64,000 bases of DNA from Struthidea cinerea (lineage: Eukaryota > Chordata > Aves > Passeriformes > Corcoracidae). The position numbers were made by a program, and so were the translations under genes. The stretch lies in contig VZTI01004555.1 of NCBI GenBank assembly GCA_013397865.1, positions 564,326 through 628,325 on the forward strand, written 5' to 3'. Position 1 is the stretch's first letter. Every line of letters begins with the position of its first letter. The notes below the pieces were generated by a model. It saw nothing but the letters and a program-made list of their open reading frames with translations, was not told where the DNA came from and ran no database searches. Of this stretch, positions 11,824-25,500 are shown one piece after another.

Positions 11824-13574
11824 CAGACCTGTTCAATTAAAAGATCAGAATTTCTTCAAAACTCTTATCTGTGTCCCTGTGCACTGGGGGCTCTTTTTCC
11901 AATCGTGAAATCTCACTCATTGCAGTGACCTACTCTGCTCAATTTAACTTCTTTAAAGCCTCCAAGATTTTCAGGTCTCTTCTATTAGTATCAGCTTGTG
12001 ATGGTGATGAATTCGCTAACTGTCCCTACTGTCCTTCAAAGACACTTGTAGGGCTTGCTCACATCTGCAGTATTTTCTAAAATCCTCTCCAGTTATACTC
12101 AGGTTTTGCTCACTTCTGCACAATTCATGGAGGTTTTTGTTAAAGTTTGCCATGTGTCCCTTCCCAGGGGAAATCCATTACCTGTATGCCATCAGACTTT
12201 GAAACAGGAATGCATTTCACCCTGCCTCTGATGGAGAGCTGAAAGACCGAAGCTTAATTTAAACCTAAAATTACTTTTCAGTGCTTCCCAAATTGCTCCT
12301 ACACAAACAAAGGCAAAAGTCTGTGGATTGCTTTTGTCTTATAATTTTTATTACACATTACGGAAGAGTTCAGGAACAGTCAGTAAGTTGAACTAGAACC
12401 AATTCTCATCTGTTGTTATGGTTACCAGGAGTAGAAAATAATTTCCTGTAATTTATCTTAAGATCATTTATGTCAGATACAAACACAGATTAAGCGGAAT
12501 ACCACGGTAATTTCTCCTTCAATTGTGTTAGGAACCATAAGACATTCATTTTTACTTCATAAATAAGGGTTACAGTATGTCATGCTCAGTCAAAGAAGAT
12601 AAAATGAATCTAATTAAGTGCCATCAGAAGATCACTTTGCTGTTTTTATTGCGGCAATAAAAGTGCCCTTACCTTCTTATTCTTAGAGAAATGACAGAGA
12701 TTATTATGGAAATGGGATGAGATCAAGTAAGTCTTGCTTGACCTAGACTTGGATACAACAATATCCTTGTGTCAGTGATTGTTGAAGTGAATAAGCAGTT
12801 TACGAAATCTGATGGGCTAAAGCTCATAAGAGATGCACTTCCTTTATTAGAATGAATGAAACCATACGTAAGCCTCAGACAGGACTTGTTTATTGGGTTT
12901 TATATAAACAATATCATCTTTTTATTGATCTATAGACCTCAGCGGTGATGATGGCAAACAAGGCTTTCAGATTGATGTCTGCAGGTCCCTTATGTTGATT
13001 AGTTGATGTGTGCACAAGTGAAAAGAACCTTTTAGCATTAGTGGTGTGTGTATACCAGTATAATAATCTGGAGGTTGCTTCAGGGCACAGAAGAGCTCTG
13101 CATGGAAATAAGAACAGTGGAGAGCCCTGAGAGAGCACAGGTTAAGTGAAAGGCTGTTAGACAATATCTCAAAGACATTTTTATCACGTTGTCAGGGTCT
13201 TTAAAATGCCAGCAGGGAGTTTACATAAAAATAAAGAACTGAGGTCTGTGAAAAGTCTGCTCTAAACCCTGTTATGTTTAGAGGAGTCTCACTGCCTGTA
13301 AGGTAGAAGAAAGTTAAGGTGATATGTGGTAACAACATCTGACCCATATGTTGGAGGTTTGATGGAGAACAAATCCAGCCTCCTATGTGTTTTCAAAAAA
13401 AGAAAAATAAACAAAAAGCAAAAATTATGAACCCCCGCAAAAACTAGTCTCCGAACCCAAAGTCACCTAAGCAGAGAGTAAAAAAAAAAACAAAACATTC
13501 AAATATGCTGAGTTAGAGAGTTTCCTTCATGTACATATGGGGGAAAGGAAGGCAGGAATGTTTGGTGTGACGGT
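11824..13574. other. Unassigned non-coding DNA
   Basis: No gene recognised. One 57-base minus-strand interval (12238-12182) sits between acceptor-like and donor-like signals and is open in one frame; it is reported only as a weak exon candidate. The last part (13390-13500) is A-rich and may be degenerate LTR or simple sequence. Confidence 0.5.
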
Positions 13575-13751
13575 GTTTGTGTTCCCAAGTCACTGTCACT
13601 GTGATGGGGCTTTTTCTTTCTGTATTAAATCGTCTTTATCTCAACCCATGGGTTTTCTACTTTTACCCTTCCTGTTCTCTTCTTGACCCTGCTGGTGAAG
13701 GAGTGAGTGGCTGTGTGGGGCTTGGCTGCTGGCTGGGGTGAAACCATGACA
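13575..13751 (+). mobile_element. ERVL-type LTR, 3' end (plus strand)
   Basis: The text matches the 3' portion of avian ERVL LTRs: a segment resembling GTCACTGTGATGGGGCT, 'tctttatctcaacccatggg' followed by 'ttttctacttttacccttcctg', then GGAGTGAGTGGCTGTGTGG, and an end resembling GGCTGGGGTGAAACCATGACA. It finishes with CA at 13750-13751, as expected for an LTR terminus. The 5' end was not located and no flanking duplication was confirmed, so it is probably a truncated or heavily diverged solo LTR. No retroviral coding sequence adjoins it. Confidence 0.72.
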
Positions 13752-16015
13752 GCAAATAATCCAGTTCAGCAGTTTCTCCATGCAAGAGACACTATGTCTA
13801 CAAGTTTACATTTTTATATGGGCTTAGGTCCAAAGTAGAGACATCATCTCACTCAGGAGAATGCTGTCCTTGCCATTTTCACTTTAGCTGATCTAGCAGA
13901 GATGTAAAGCACCACAAAAATCCAATAATGCTAATTTATTTAATTTCCTGAGCTGGAAGTGACAAGGAGCCAAGTGCACGCTATCCTGCTCACATGAAAG
14001 CTGATGTGCAAGTTGAAAATCAAAAGTACTGCCAAGCAGACCACAACTTGCATGGAGTTAACCCATCTCATATGAAGGCTTCTGAAATTCTTAACCTGCT
14101 TCAATAAATGACATTTCAATGCTGATAAGGAGTGAGGAAATCAGGGGCAATATTTAAAGGAAACGTATTGTAGCTGCAATTGCTGAGCCAGATCCACTGC
14201 TATAAACACTGTTGAAGCAAACACAAGACATAATGATTAGCATGAGCTAGGAATGCCCCTTAGCACTATGCCATTAAAGTTCCTGAGAGTGGGAGTTAAC
14301 AAAGGCAGTTTAAGGTGTATTGGAAAATTATTTTTCATTCCATTTTAAAAACTCATTTCATGCATTGTTGTGTCATCTACTTTTAAAATTACGGTACAAG
14401 CAGAAAGACCAAAACGTGATACCGATCTTATAAATCATGATCCCCAGGGCAGAAGTACACGATTGACCTGTAGTTATTTGTTAGATCTTCTAGGCCATTC
14501 AGCAGAATAGTATGCAGGAGAGTCATATGAGTACCTATATAACGAGTAAAAGGTATTTGATTGAGAACTATATTAGAGTGAATAAATAGCAGTGAGATGG
14601 CTCACGCTGTGAAGTTGTGACTGAAAGTCAAATAGCCATTTCTGCTGCCTTGATGTAATTGGTGACCTACTGGAGCCAGCTCTTTGTTGGTAATCTATAT
14701 CAATGCTTGGACAATAGTACTTTTCAATTCATCATTTCCCAAGAGATTTAAAGCAGTCATAGAAACATTTTCTTTTGCTGCATGCCATTTATTACTTTGA
14801 AGGATGGAGCAGTCTCTTCTAAACACCCACTGTGCATTAAATATTACAAATTAAAATAAACTACTCCCTGACTAAATAAAACAGTAGCCACAGGAGCAGG
14901 CTGGTATCAGCTTATTTTCTAACATTTTTCTCAATTAAGGAGAAAGACTTTAGTAACTGGAATATCACAAAACGTTGCTTCTTACTCTCAGAAAACATGT
15001 GTGCATATGTAAAAAATACAGTTCCTGAAAATGAGAATTAATTGTATTCCAACACAGATAGTGGATAGGGAACACTATACAACTTCTTATTCCTAGCTTT
15101 ATTACTTCATCATACTGGCTGAGCTGGAAATGCCTCTTGTGTATGTATTCAAGATTATTAGACTTGCAGAAAGATATTGACTGGAAAAATTGCAATTTAT
15201 GAGAAATGAGCTTTTGATGATTTCATTTTTCTTGTGAATGAACAGGAGCTGGCCAAATCGGTTTGAATTTCTCTGTTGCTGTTTGTATCACATAGCGGGA
15301 AAGATGTCCTAAGCCACAAATCTAACTGTGTTTATGTAAGGGTTCTTTGTAGTATAAAGCTCTAGTTTTCTCTTTTCTATCCATATTAATACATTTTGTT
15401 TCACTAGGAACAAAAGAAAATCCTGCATGAGAGATTTCTGTCCATGTTCAGAGTCTGTTTCTTTGAGCAAACTTCTGGATTCAAACCATATTTTGGGATT
15501 TTGCCAAGTCTAGTGTGCATGAATCAGAGAAAACTCTTTTTGCTTTATTTGGCTAAAGACCGTCTGATTCCCCAGTTCCTGACATCCTTCACTATTTTCT
15601 CCTGAAAAGAGATTCTGATATATTAAGAGGGTTATTGACTTTGGCTTACGTTGTCCTCTTTTAAATTTAACTTTCATTTTAGCAAGCTGCTGTCTTGTGG
15701 AGGAACAGAGAGAGGATAGATGGAAAGCACAGATGGGGACCACTGGCCCCTGTCCTTTTTTTTTCTTTTTATGACTGTTTTTGACCAATATTTTCAGTAA
15801 AGATATTTGGAAATTTTATCTGTTTTGAGAAAACACCTACACTTTAGCTCTCCATGCTTCCAACAGCACCAAAAGTCTAATTAAATTTCACTCCATCCCT
15901 GCCAAAACTATTTATTACACAGAAAAGATGTTTTTTCCCTATGAAACACATCCTATACAAAGCACTAATAAACATGGGCACACACAACATTAAGCCTGAT
16001 TTGACATTCTAATGG

Positions 16016-16079
16016 TAACTGTTATGTTTATTTGCTATTACGCATGATAACTGTTATGTTTATTTGCTATTACATATGA
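16016..16079. repeat. Two-copy 32-bp tandem duplication
   Basis: Copies at 16016-16047 and 16048-16079 each begin TAACTGTTATGTTTATTTGC and match at 30 of 32 positions. The two differences lie near the end (CGCATGA versus CATATGA); both are transitions of the kind produced by CpG decay or recent drift. This indicates a fairly recent local duplication. Confidence 0.9.
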
Positions 16080-18589
16080 TAGTAGCTGATAGCCACAACT
16101 GAAACTGAGTGTCAAGGAATGAAGCAGTGCACCAGAACAAATAGCAGGAACACAATCTGGCTTGGAGTTCGGAGGGAAAACCATGGCATGTAGAGGTGAG
16201 TTGTCCTGCCTAAAGGCAGAGCAGGGCAATATTGGAAACAGAGTGTAGTCTCACCATCTCCTTGTTCAGTGCTGTGACTGCCTGTATGTACTGCTTAACT
16301 CAATTTCCAGTTCTGCTTTGCGGGTCTCAGCACCCTGCAGAATCAGCACAATCCTCACTGCAAGCACAGCGAGGAGAAAAGCTCCATGTTTGCATGTCTC
16401 CAGGCTGAATCTCTGTGTCCAGGAAACAAAAATGCATCAATCAGAATTATGATTGAATTTCTTCCCTCCTATGGGATTTCTGTTTGTTTTCAGTGTGAGG
16501 TAACAAATGCCTGATTGGGAGATTAGGGGCAGATTCTGCAATCATGAAATGTTGTATCTTCTGTAGCCCAGAGCATTCTCTGAAGTAAAGATCCCTAATT
16601 AGATGAAAGCATGTGTCTGAGGTGAAGAACTCAGGGTAACGTCATTTCCAAGACAATCCTTTCCCATGTCTTTCAACCAAGGAGACTTTGGAAGGAGGAC
16701 TAAAAAGAAAAGACAGTAAATATGGATATTTCATCAGTCTGAGGTTTCAATAGCCCTTTGTTTTCTTTTCTTATGCAGTAGGCAAAGAAGGTGCAGTACA
16801 AAGCAATAATGATGCGTAGCACGGGGTTTTTTTCCCCACCCTGTGTGTACAACAGGTAAGTTGTCAAACCAACAGTGCAACCTGAACAGTGCTGGGATGG
16901 TTCTTCTCTGAAAAGTCTCATTCCTTCAATTTATAGCTCAGTTACCAGTCACACGTGCTGGATATTAGCCAGATCTGTGGTTGACATTTTCCTGATGTGT
17001 AATCAAAGTTGTGGGTGACTTTCAACAACTGTTCAGAACACTTCAACCTGGGGTAGAGCAAACTTGCAGAGCAGAGAGTACAAATTCAAACAATTGAGTG
17101 GAGAGAGGGGATAGGCATCTGCTGTCTGTTGTCTCTTGCTATGCAGTAATTACTTGTGACCAAATGAAGCTGGCAGGAGCAAGGTACAAACCAAGCAGAG
17201 CAGGAGAGTGCTTGCACACTGCAGCAGGTCTGTGGGAGTCTTCTACAGCTTTTTTGGCCCCACTACTCCTTTCTGCTGTTGGCTGGGGCACCTGAACTTC
17301 TGAGCAGCACCTAAACACATTGTCTTCCTCACTGACGCTTTCCCACCAGTTGCACATCTTCAGGCTGCTTCTCCTTCGCCTGCCTTTCCACGCTAACCTC
17401 TCTTGGCCTATTGGTCATGTCCATACATATGATGAGGTTTGTGAAGAAATATTCAACAAATTAAAGTTTCCCTTAAGTAAAAAATGTCAGGGAAATTTTA
17501 GTGAATTCCAAGCTGTCTTTTCCTCCAACTCACTGTGATTTTGCTTTTGAGGTACAGTCAGTCTGTGAGTCTGTCCCTGTCCCCTTATGAAATCTGTAAC
17601 TTATTTTCATCAGACGCTGTTTCAAAGCTGATATCCATAAGCACAGTCAGGTCCTGTTTGAAAGAACATCATCACAGGACTTCAACCTCTGAAGTTCTTG
17701 GCATTTGTAATAAAACTCACCACCTTGTGTTTAAACATATTTTTTTCCACCTTAAATTGGTGACACCTACACTTTAAAAAGACACAAAAGTGAACATAAA
17801 TTAAATACCAGACTACATGAGGAAGGTGTGAACAAATAGGTTTTTACCATCTTAAATAGACCCTAAAGCTACTTTCATCTGTGCTTCCTTCACTTCCCCT
17901 GTCGAAATCGATTCATTGAAAAAAATTGTCATTTAAATTGAAAAGCCTTGGTTCCCTTCTGTATTCTACATCACTTTATATCTGTGTAGCTGAAGATGTG
18001 TGTTTAAACATCCTTTTAGGGCTCTTCAAACTCTGATATATTTCTGAAAGCACAAATTTGAAATACCAATGGTTTGACTACTTAAATGCAAGAAATTACA
18101 TATATCTCTGAAAAAAACTTAGTTTATCAAACATGCTGCTACTTAATGTGTGGTTTAACCTTTTAATGCATTTGCCTTGGTGACATTTGGAAGGCAAGAC
18201 ACTGAGAGCTGGCTGAGGGAGGCACTCTGGGACTGGGGCAGTCATGTCATGTTGGATAGCACAAAAGAATCTCTAGGAATTTTGGAATGTCCCCAGATAA
18301 TATCATCAATCCAGCTGCAGGTATTTTAATGCAAAAATAGGGGCAAGCTTCTAGTGTAGGATGTGGAGAAAGTTGAGTGGGGATGACAGTGAATTTGGGA
18401 ACTGAAAAGGACACACCATCAGTCAGAAATCAGCATTCTGATTCATACTGCATCCAAGCACAGTCAAAACCAATCCCCACAAATCATCTAAGGAGGATTG
18501 ATTTTTATATTAGTCTATTGTATATAGAGACTTCATTAATGAACCTGATGCAATGAGAATCTCTGATAGTGTCGTGGCAGGAGATTCTG

Positions 18590-18815
18590 TTTTGATTATT
18601 ATATGTGGTTTTGTAATTTTAATTGTATAATTATTACAACATTAAAAGATGCAATTATATTTTAAATCTTCTTAAGACCTCAATTTTATTACATTTTTAT
18701 TACTTTGTAATGGTATGATATTTTATTATTCAAAATTAGAAATTATTAGAAAAAATTTTATGATTACACTCTTTTAAAATATGATCTTTTTATTCTTTCA
18801 TCACTTTATCTTACA
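18590..18815. other. Very AT-rich block
   Basis: About 225 bases are dominated by A and T, with many ATTATT, TTTTATT and AATTTTA strings and almost no CpG. Such blocks may be matrix-attachment-like or simply degenerate sequence. No gene or ordered tandem unit is visible. Confidence 0.5.
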
Positions 18816-19549
18816 ACCATCCTACACACCCAGTAGAAAGTGAAAGGCTGCAAGTATTTTCAGAGTAAGATGATGAGACATCAAAGATGATGCTGAAATT
18901 TTTTCACTTTAGCTGTACCCTGCCTTACAGAATTAATGAAGCAGCTTCTGGTGACAGAAGTTAGTTCAAAGCAAAACTCTAGTTATGAAAACAGCTTTTG
19001 TGGAGGGCTCATGCTTAAGATGAGTTATGTCACAACTGTCTGCGAGATCAGGAACTGTGTGAGAGGAGGTGGTGAAGTTGTCTGGTGCTAATTGCTCCAT
19101 TTGCTCATAGCAACCTGAATCAGAGGCAATCCTGTTGAAATCAGAAGCAACACTTTTATTACACAGATCTGAGACAGGTTTCAAACCTGAGCAAGGCTCA
19201 CAGTCATCCATCTTGCAGCACCCAGGGAAGCAGATGTTTTCCTAAATACAAGGGAAATCATCCATGCTGCATGTCAAAGCCTGAGCCACCTTAAATGACC
19301 TAATTTCCTCTTCTATTTTTTATGTTTGTATTTACAATTTGCTTTCATGTGTTTTCCTCTGTGTTTTTATTACACAAAGTGCCCTTGTTGAGTTATATTA
19401 ACATTTTCCATTGTTCCTCCGACTTTGATATTATATATAACCATATTCATCCTTTGTCTCAACTCGCTCCTGAGTCCTGTTACAATCAAAACAAAAAAAA
19501 CACACTTTGATCTTCAGTTAATAGAAATGCGAAGGCAGGGAAGCAGGGT

Positions 19550-19574
19550 GGGTAGGGATGTTTCCACCCTACCC
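19550..19574. repeat. Short GC-rich inverted repeat
   Basis: Arms GGGTAGGG (19550-19557) and CCCTACCC (19567-19574) are perfect complements separated by a 9-base loop. It could form a small stem-loop, but nothing nearby suggests a function. Confidence 0.6.
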
Positions 19575-22500
19575 TAAAGAGCTGCTAACCTGAGAGACAA
19601 GGTGAGAGGAGTTTTAACTACTGCACTGCCACAAGTGCACTGAACACACACTTTGTGATCAAGAAGAGTGTGGTCTTTCTGGTCTGCGAGACACTGCAAC
19701 AAGGACAGGATTAATTCTCAGTGAGGATGTCTCTGCCTTCATAGTTTGGTCTCACGTTCAAGGGCTGATCTCAGCAGAAAGGGAATTTGTGTCCAGATGC
19801 CTTCAACAGTGTTTTGTCAACAGTTTGACGTCCCACTGTACATTCATACCGCCTGCCCAACGTCCAAACTGTGTGACAAGAGAGACACAGATTCTTACAC
19901 ATAACACTCACCTTAAACTATAAGCAATCACAAAAATAAAATCTTAATTAAAATCCAAAGTAATGTTATATTCTGGTGGGCACACTCTGTTTGTCCTAGG
20001 TGCAAACCATCAAGTTTAAAATTTAAGCAATTGTTTACTCTCATTTTTCTCTCCACTGTTTTCAAATCTGTATTTTCAATCATGGGTTCACCTCATTTGT
20101 AGAAAACTAGAGAACAAACTTCAGTGGATCCTGCTGTTTTTAAAAAATCCTTGGTAATATTCTGTCTGCACAAATGTCACAAATTCTTTTCATTTGGAAT
20201 GGATCAAATGGAGGTATTGTATCAAAATTATTAGAAACAAAAAGAAAGCACACCAATTTCTGAATTGTGGTGCCTGCTATAACTTTGTGTCTGTACAGAA
20301 CACACAGCTGCTAGAATTGCCCTGATTGTGCTCCTTTTTAGTTTTCACCTGGCTGAAAATATAATCTCTATTTATTAATTGCCTTGTAGCTATTTTGTAG
20401 TGTGTCTCAGAATGGTATCTGAAGTTGTGCAATGTAGTGCAGTACATCAGGCAGGCATGAATACTTTGCAGGGAAGCTCAAATCACAGTGTGCAGTCACG
20501 AGTCACACTTCATCTCCTGCCTTTCTTTCACACCAAATGAGAATTTACCCATCAGGACCCGATATGCTGAGATGCTTTCTCTATTTACTGTCACAGCGGA
20601 CATACGTTGGGAGGGCAGGAGTACTCACATTCATCAGAACTACGCTTAAAAAGCAGAGAGATTTTAGCATTGTGGGTTACTGCTTTTGATCCCAGCACAG
20701 GCCAATTACCACTCTCTCCTGCTCTTTCTTTCTTTTCCTTAGCTGCTCATGGAGCTATCCCATGCTAAAGAGGTTTGCCAAGCCGAAAGTGAAAAATTAA
20801 AAGCTCTTCTGCTGTAATAGTATCGGCACTTGCATCAGTACTTTTCTGAAAGCTGGTTATGTTGCTTTTAAGGGATAATTTGTCACTAAAGCAACAGCTC
20901 TGCTACTGTGAAAGGAAAGAAATTTCTGTCTCCTGAGAACAACAGCAATGCGTTGAAGTGCAGACTCTCCATATTTTTCTTCATCCCATCAGTGCAGGTG
21001 ATGTTTGATTAAAGACAAATCAAAGACAAACCTTTCCTCACCTGTTAATCTTTCTGAGATGGGATATGGAGGAGGGGAGAGCTGAACTGTTAAAATTACA
21101 ACCTGAAAGCACTTGGGAGGACTCCTGGACAGCAGTGCCAGTGGACTTTACTACCTTAAACACACACCTCCCACACACTACCCCGAGGGATGCAAAGCAC
21201 CTCACCCTGTCTGTAGGTGAGCAGGGTTTTTTTGGGTGACACGAGTGCTCTGCTTGCACACGCACTCATAAGCACACCCAGACACACACAGATTTACACT
21301 ACACTTGGCTTCATCCAAGTGCTTCCAGCTGGTTCCGAGTGTGCTCACTGGAGTCAAAGGGGCAGCCTATAAACTGATTCCAGTAAGTGCTGAATCAAAC
21401 GGCCAGAGAGGGCTCAGGATATATTACACACACAGGAAGAAGCGAATCGCTGAGGAATTTACTATCAGCAACACAGATCATTTGACCCCACCCAGCGCTA
21501 CTGCTGCTGCTGCAGGGACCAAAAATGAAAGAAACTGACCCTTAAATCCCATTCCACCTTCAAGTTGTTTTCTCACATCCCTACTAATTCCACGTGGAGA
21601 AACCAGATAAAACAAACACTGAGTTTTGAATAAATGATTCACCTCAAAGAAATTATCTAACAAGGCTCACAATTTTTTTCCAGATCAATCAACTGAAGTT
21701 ATGGGTCAGGTCTTCTTGTTGCCAGGAACACTTTGGTTTTGGTGGAGGAAGGACATCATTCTGTATTTTTCAAAAGACAAACTTTTGATTTTCACCAATT
21801 TAGTATGATTAAAACTGTGAATTGCTTGGGGATTCTATTCCAAAGCTGATTCATTTCATGCTTAATTATGTCTCTAAACTGAGAATATTGCCAGTTATTG
21901 TCTTTATGTAAACAGAAGCCTATATGTTTTGAAAAATGGAATGAAAACACCACCAGTAAAGAAAGATCAATAATGCTCCCTTTCTGATACTCTGAAGATC
22001 CATATCTGTTTATAATTGAGTGTAAGGGCCAGATTTTCAATTGATAAATGTCAATGCAGTGCTTGGGACTTATGAGGAGCTCCAGGAATGTAGACATTTG
22101 TGGGGAAAAAAAGGACTCAAATGGCTGATTTCAGGTATTCTTATCCATGTTCTCCCTGACCCTCTAAGTGCAGGGATTTCTGCAGCTACTCTTCAGCTTG
22201 CTGATATCCGTAAAATTGCAAGAATCAAACATGAATAGGCAGAGGATGGTGAATTGCAGGGTTAGGTTTGTATGCTGGTAAAAAGAAGAAGCGCTCACCT
22301 GCCTACCTGGTGGCATGATTATAAATAGTCTTGAATAAAATCATGGTCCAGAGCACCCCCCTTCATCAGAGCAGGTAAAAATCTGAGGAAGGCATGAGGT
22401 AGGAAGGTGATTTGAGCAGTCCATATGCTCATTGTCAGATGTATTTCAGTGTCTCCCTGAGGAGTGGGCATTTGTGGCCATGGTCCAGATCCTGAGGAAC

Positions 22501-25500
22501 TGCTGTGTCCCTCTGTGAAGAAAATTATTAATGAATTTGGGAAAAAAAATTAATCATTCTGAAAAGGATTTTGATCTGCTGAAGCTAGCTTTTGTTCCAA
22601 ATTAGGATGATAACTGAATGCATCAAAATGCTCCACAGAATGTGCTACAACTACATTTCTGCTCAGTGAGCTGTGACAGCATTGTGGTCCCTGGAGCCTC
22701 ACCAGTCCTTGGGCATGGTGGGATCCAGTCATGGATCTAGAAAATATCGGGACCACGTGTTTAGTCACCTTTCTTGCTATGTCCAGGGTTTCCTGTTCAT
22801 CATAAACCTTAGCTGAGGGTTGTAGCAAATAAATTAGGTGCATTTCTAAAGGGGGTGCTGGCACTGGGGAAACACAATTTGCAATACCTTGTGAGAATAC
22901 TGTGAGAAGAGCCACTGAGCTGGGAGACCCTTACCTGCATGTGGGTGCTGAGCAGACCCCACGTCTGTTGGCAGGAATCATGGCTGCTTATATTTGCTTG
23001 CATTTTCTAAACACCTCTTCAAAACATTTAGATGCAGATTACGTTGAATTTCCAATGTTAAAAAATGTTGCCCTGGAGCTTTTAAATCAGATTTCAAAGT
23101 CACTTTCACCTGGAAGTCAGAAAAATTAATAAAAAAGAAAGGTAATGAAATTGTCCTGTATTCTGTGTGAGGGAAACTTGGTTTCCCAGTTACTCAAGTA
23201 CCACCGTGTTGTACAAAAACCTATCCTCTAAATATTCCTGGCCTGGCCAGAAGCAGAAATGAATTGAAATTTCATAAAGCCCCTCATTCTCATGACATTT
23301 AAAGGCCCTCTTTGAAAGCTGATTAATATACAGTGAGCGCCCTGCTGTTAAAGTTCACATATTGATGGTCTACTGTTGTATTTTGAGACCAAACATTGGT
23401 TTGGGGAGCTTAAAAGCTTATGATAACCTGTCCTACCTACTGGTGGGAAACACAGATTTCTGATTCTTTAACAGATTGGAGCAAAGCTTGTTCATTTACA
23501 GATCCTGTGCTTACTGAGAGAGAATACAAAGATTAAATCTTTTGGTAAATAAGCTAATTTTACACATTCCATGTGGAGAGATTGATGCTCTTTCTGCATT
23601 GCCCTAATAATTGGGTGAGTGGTCCAGTAACTCCCCTGTTCCTAAGTTGGGTGATTCTCCTATTATCTACTTTCCTGTGTCCACAGACTAATGTACAAGA
23701 GCTGTAAACACAATGTGCCTTTCCATGCTTCTTTCCAGAATTGCAACACATTGCTCCCCTATCCTTCTCACTCAACTAAATAGTTTACAGCAATCAATAA
23801 TATTACTTTCATCTACCTTTTTTTTTTTTCTGCAGCAATATCATTATCATTTCCTCTTTCAAGTCAGCAAAATAAATGTGAAATAATCTCAAGCTTCCTC
23901 TCCCTAATGTATTTTTTTTTCTAATTTTCCAAATGAATCCCTGTTTCTGGTCAAAGACTAGCACAGTGTGATGAGTTCATTAGTTTGCTGGTGCGCATTC
24001 TCTGACTCACATTAAAGCACTAAACGTCTTTGAGTTAGCAATAATTAGATGAGGTCATTAAAGCTACAATGAGATCACGATTGCCAGAAATGGCCTCACA
24101 TTGTACAAAGTGAGGTCAAATCAGCTACAACCATTACTCATTCTGGATTTTTAATTCATTACGTATGCATTAAGTAGTGGGCGATCCACAGCTTAGCATG
24201 AGTGAAAGGCCCTACAACCCGTCATATACACACTATTGTACACTGAGGGGAGAGTTGCATGGTGAAATCTTTTATAGTAATGGTCCTTAACACATAGAAA
24301 TCACCACGGGGACTAAACAAGACTGGATCAAAAAGAAATGGCAGCAGGTGCCAACAAGGCTTTGAAGGAGAAGCAAGGCAGGAGCACAGGCTGGATTGTG
24401 GAAAGTCACCAGGAGCATTTTTCCAGAAAGATTCAAACTAAGAGGCAGCAAACAAGGCTCCCAAGCAAGACAGGTTCAGATGTTCCTCAGATCTACAGCT
24501 GATGTGAAAGCCGTGGCTCCAAGGAAGTCCACAGCTGCAGCTCAGAGCAAACCAGTCCCTGTGTTCATCTTGTCAGAAGGTAGCAACTTTACCTGAGCAG
24601 AATGAGAAACCCATGCTCGTCTATCACATTTGCCTTTGTCCCATAGACCTCTCCAGGAAAAGTGATGAGTCAGTCTAGCTGGCAAAATGGATGGATTAGT
24701 TTTCATTTCATAGGAATGAGTGACGTTTCCATTCTTTAGCTGTTCATTATAAGCACACAGTAATCTGGTGAGGGAAGGCAGAACCCCTTCAATTTTTTTT
24801 CATTTTCTACACTGCCAAAAAGCAGCTTTAAACCAAGCCTCTCCATGGCAATAGATACCCCAAATCAAGCTGAACAAATAGTTAAGTGGGAGAATAGCCA
24901 GAAGAGGAGAAAATCAATATACTGATGAAAGTAGCAATTGCTTCCAGAGGTGTCTGTCATAGAAAGCTGAGATGGTTTTGTGTAGTTTCTGGCTATCTCT
25001 CTCCTCCTCTTCCTCACCCTCTGCTGATTACAGGCAGAGTGGGAAAATGACGCTTCCAGCACTATAACACATCACATTCCTTCAGGGCTGTGCAACAGGC
25101 AATGCGCCCAGGGAGAGACAGGGAGTCAGCAAGTGCTTCACAGCAGCTCTCACCTCTGATGCATTAAAGTCTGCAAGAAATTTAAGGCTCCATTTCATCT
25201 GCTTTCACTGTGAAATGCCTCCTCCCTAGATTACAAGCGACAGCCTCACCTACATATCAAGGCTGAGGAGACATGTGAAATTACATGTCCATTCTGGGCC
25301 GTGCCAGAGGAAGGAAAAATGCCCTCTTTGACAACTACAGTCCAGACATGACGCATAGACCAGAGCCTCTGCCTGAAATCCACATTACTTGTGGCCAGGA
25401 GCATGAGCATGGCATCCAGGGAACTGACCCCCAACAAGTTGATGTCTGCAACATCTCCAACCCTCTGGAAAGATTTTCTTTCAGGAGAGGCTGGACTCTG

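Noticed and set aside
16246..16357. Strong minus-strand acceptor (TTGCAG) followed by about 29 open codons and a stop
   Set aside because: No compatible upstream exon was identified and the length is within chance expectation.
19900..19945. Minus-strand acceptor and perfect AAG|GTGAGT donor only 6 bases apart
   Set aside because: The implied 6-base exon is not credible without transcript evidence.
22550..23003. Minus-strand open frames with donor-like CAG|GTAAGG near 22936 and an acceptor-like CCCCAG about 75 bases on
   Set aside because: The implied intron is very short, the 121-codon frame is within chance range, and the peptide matches nothing recognisable.
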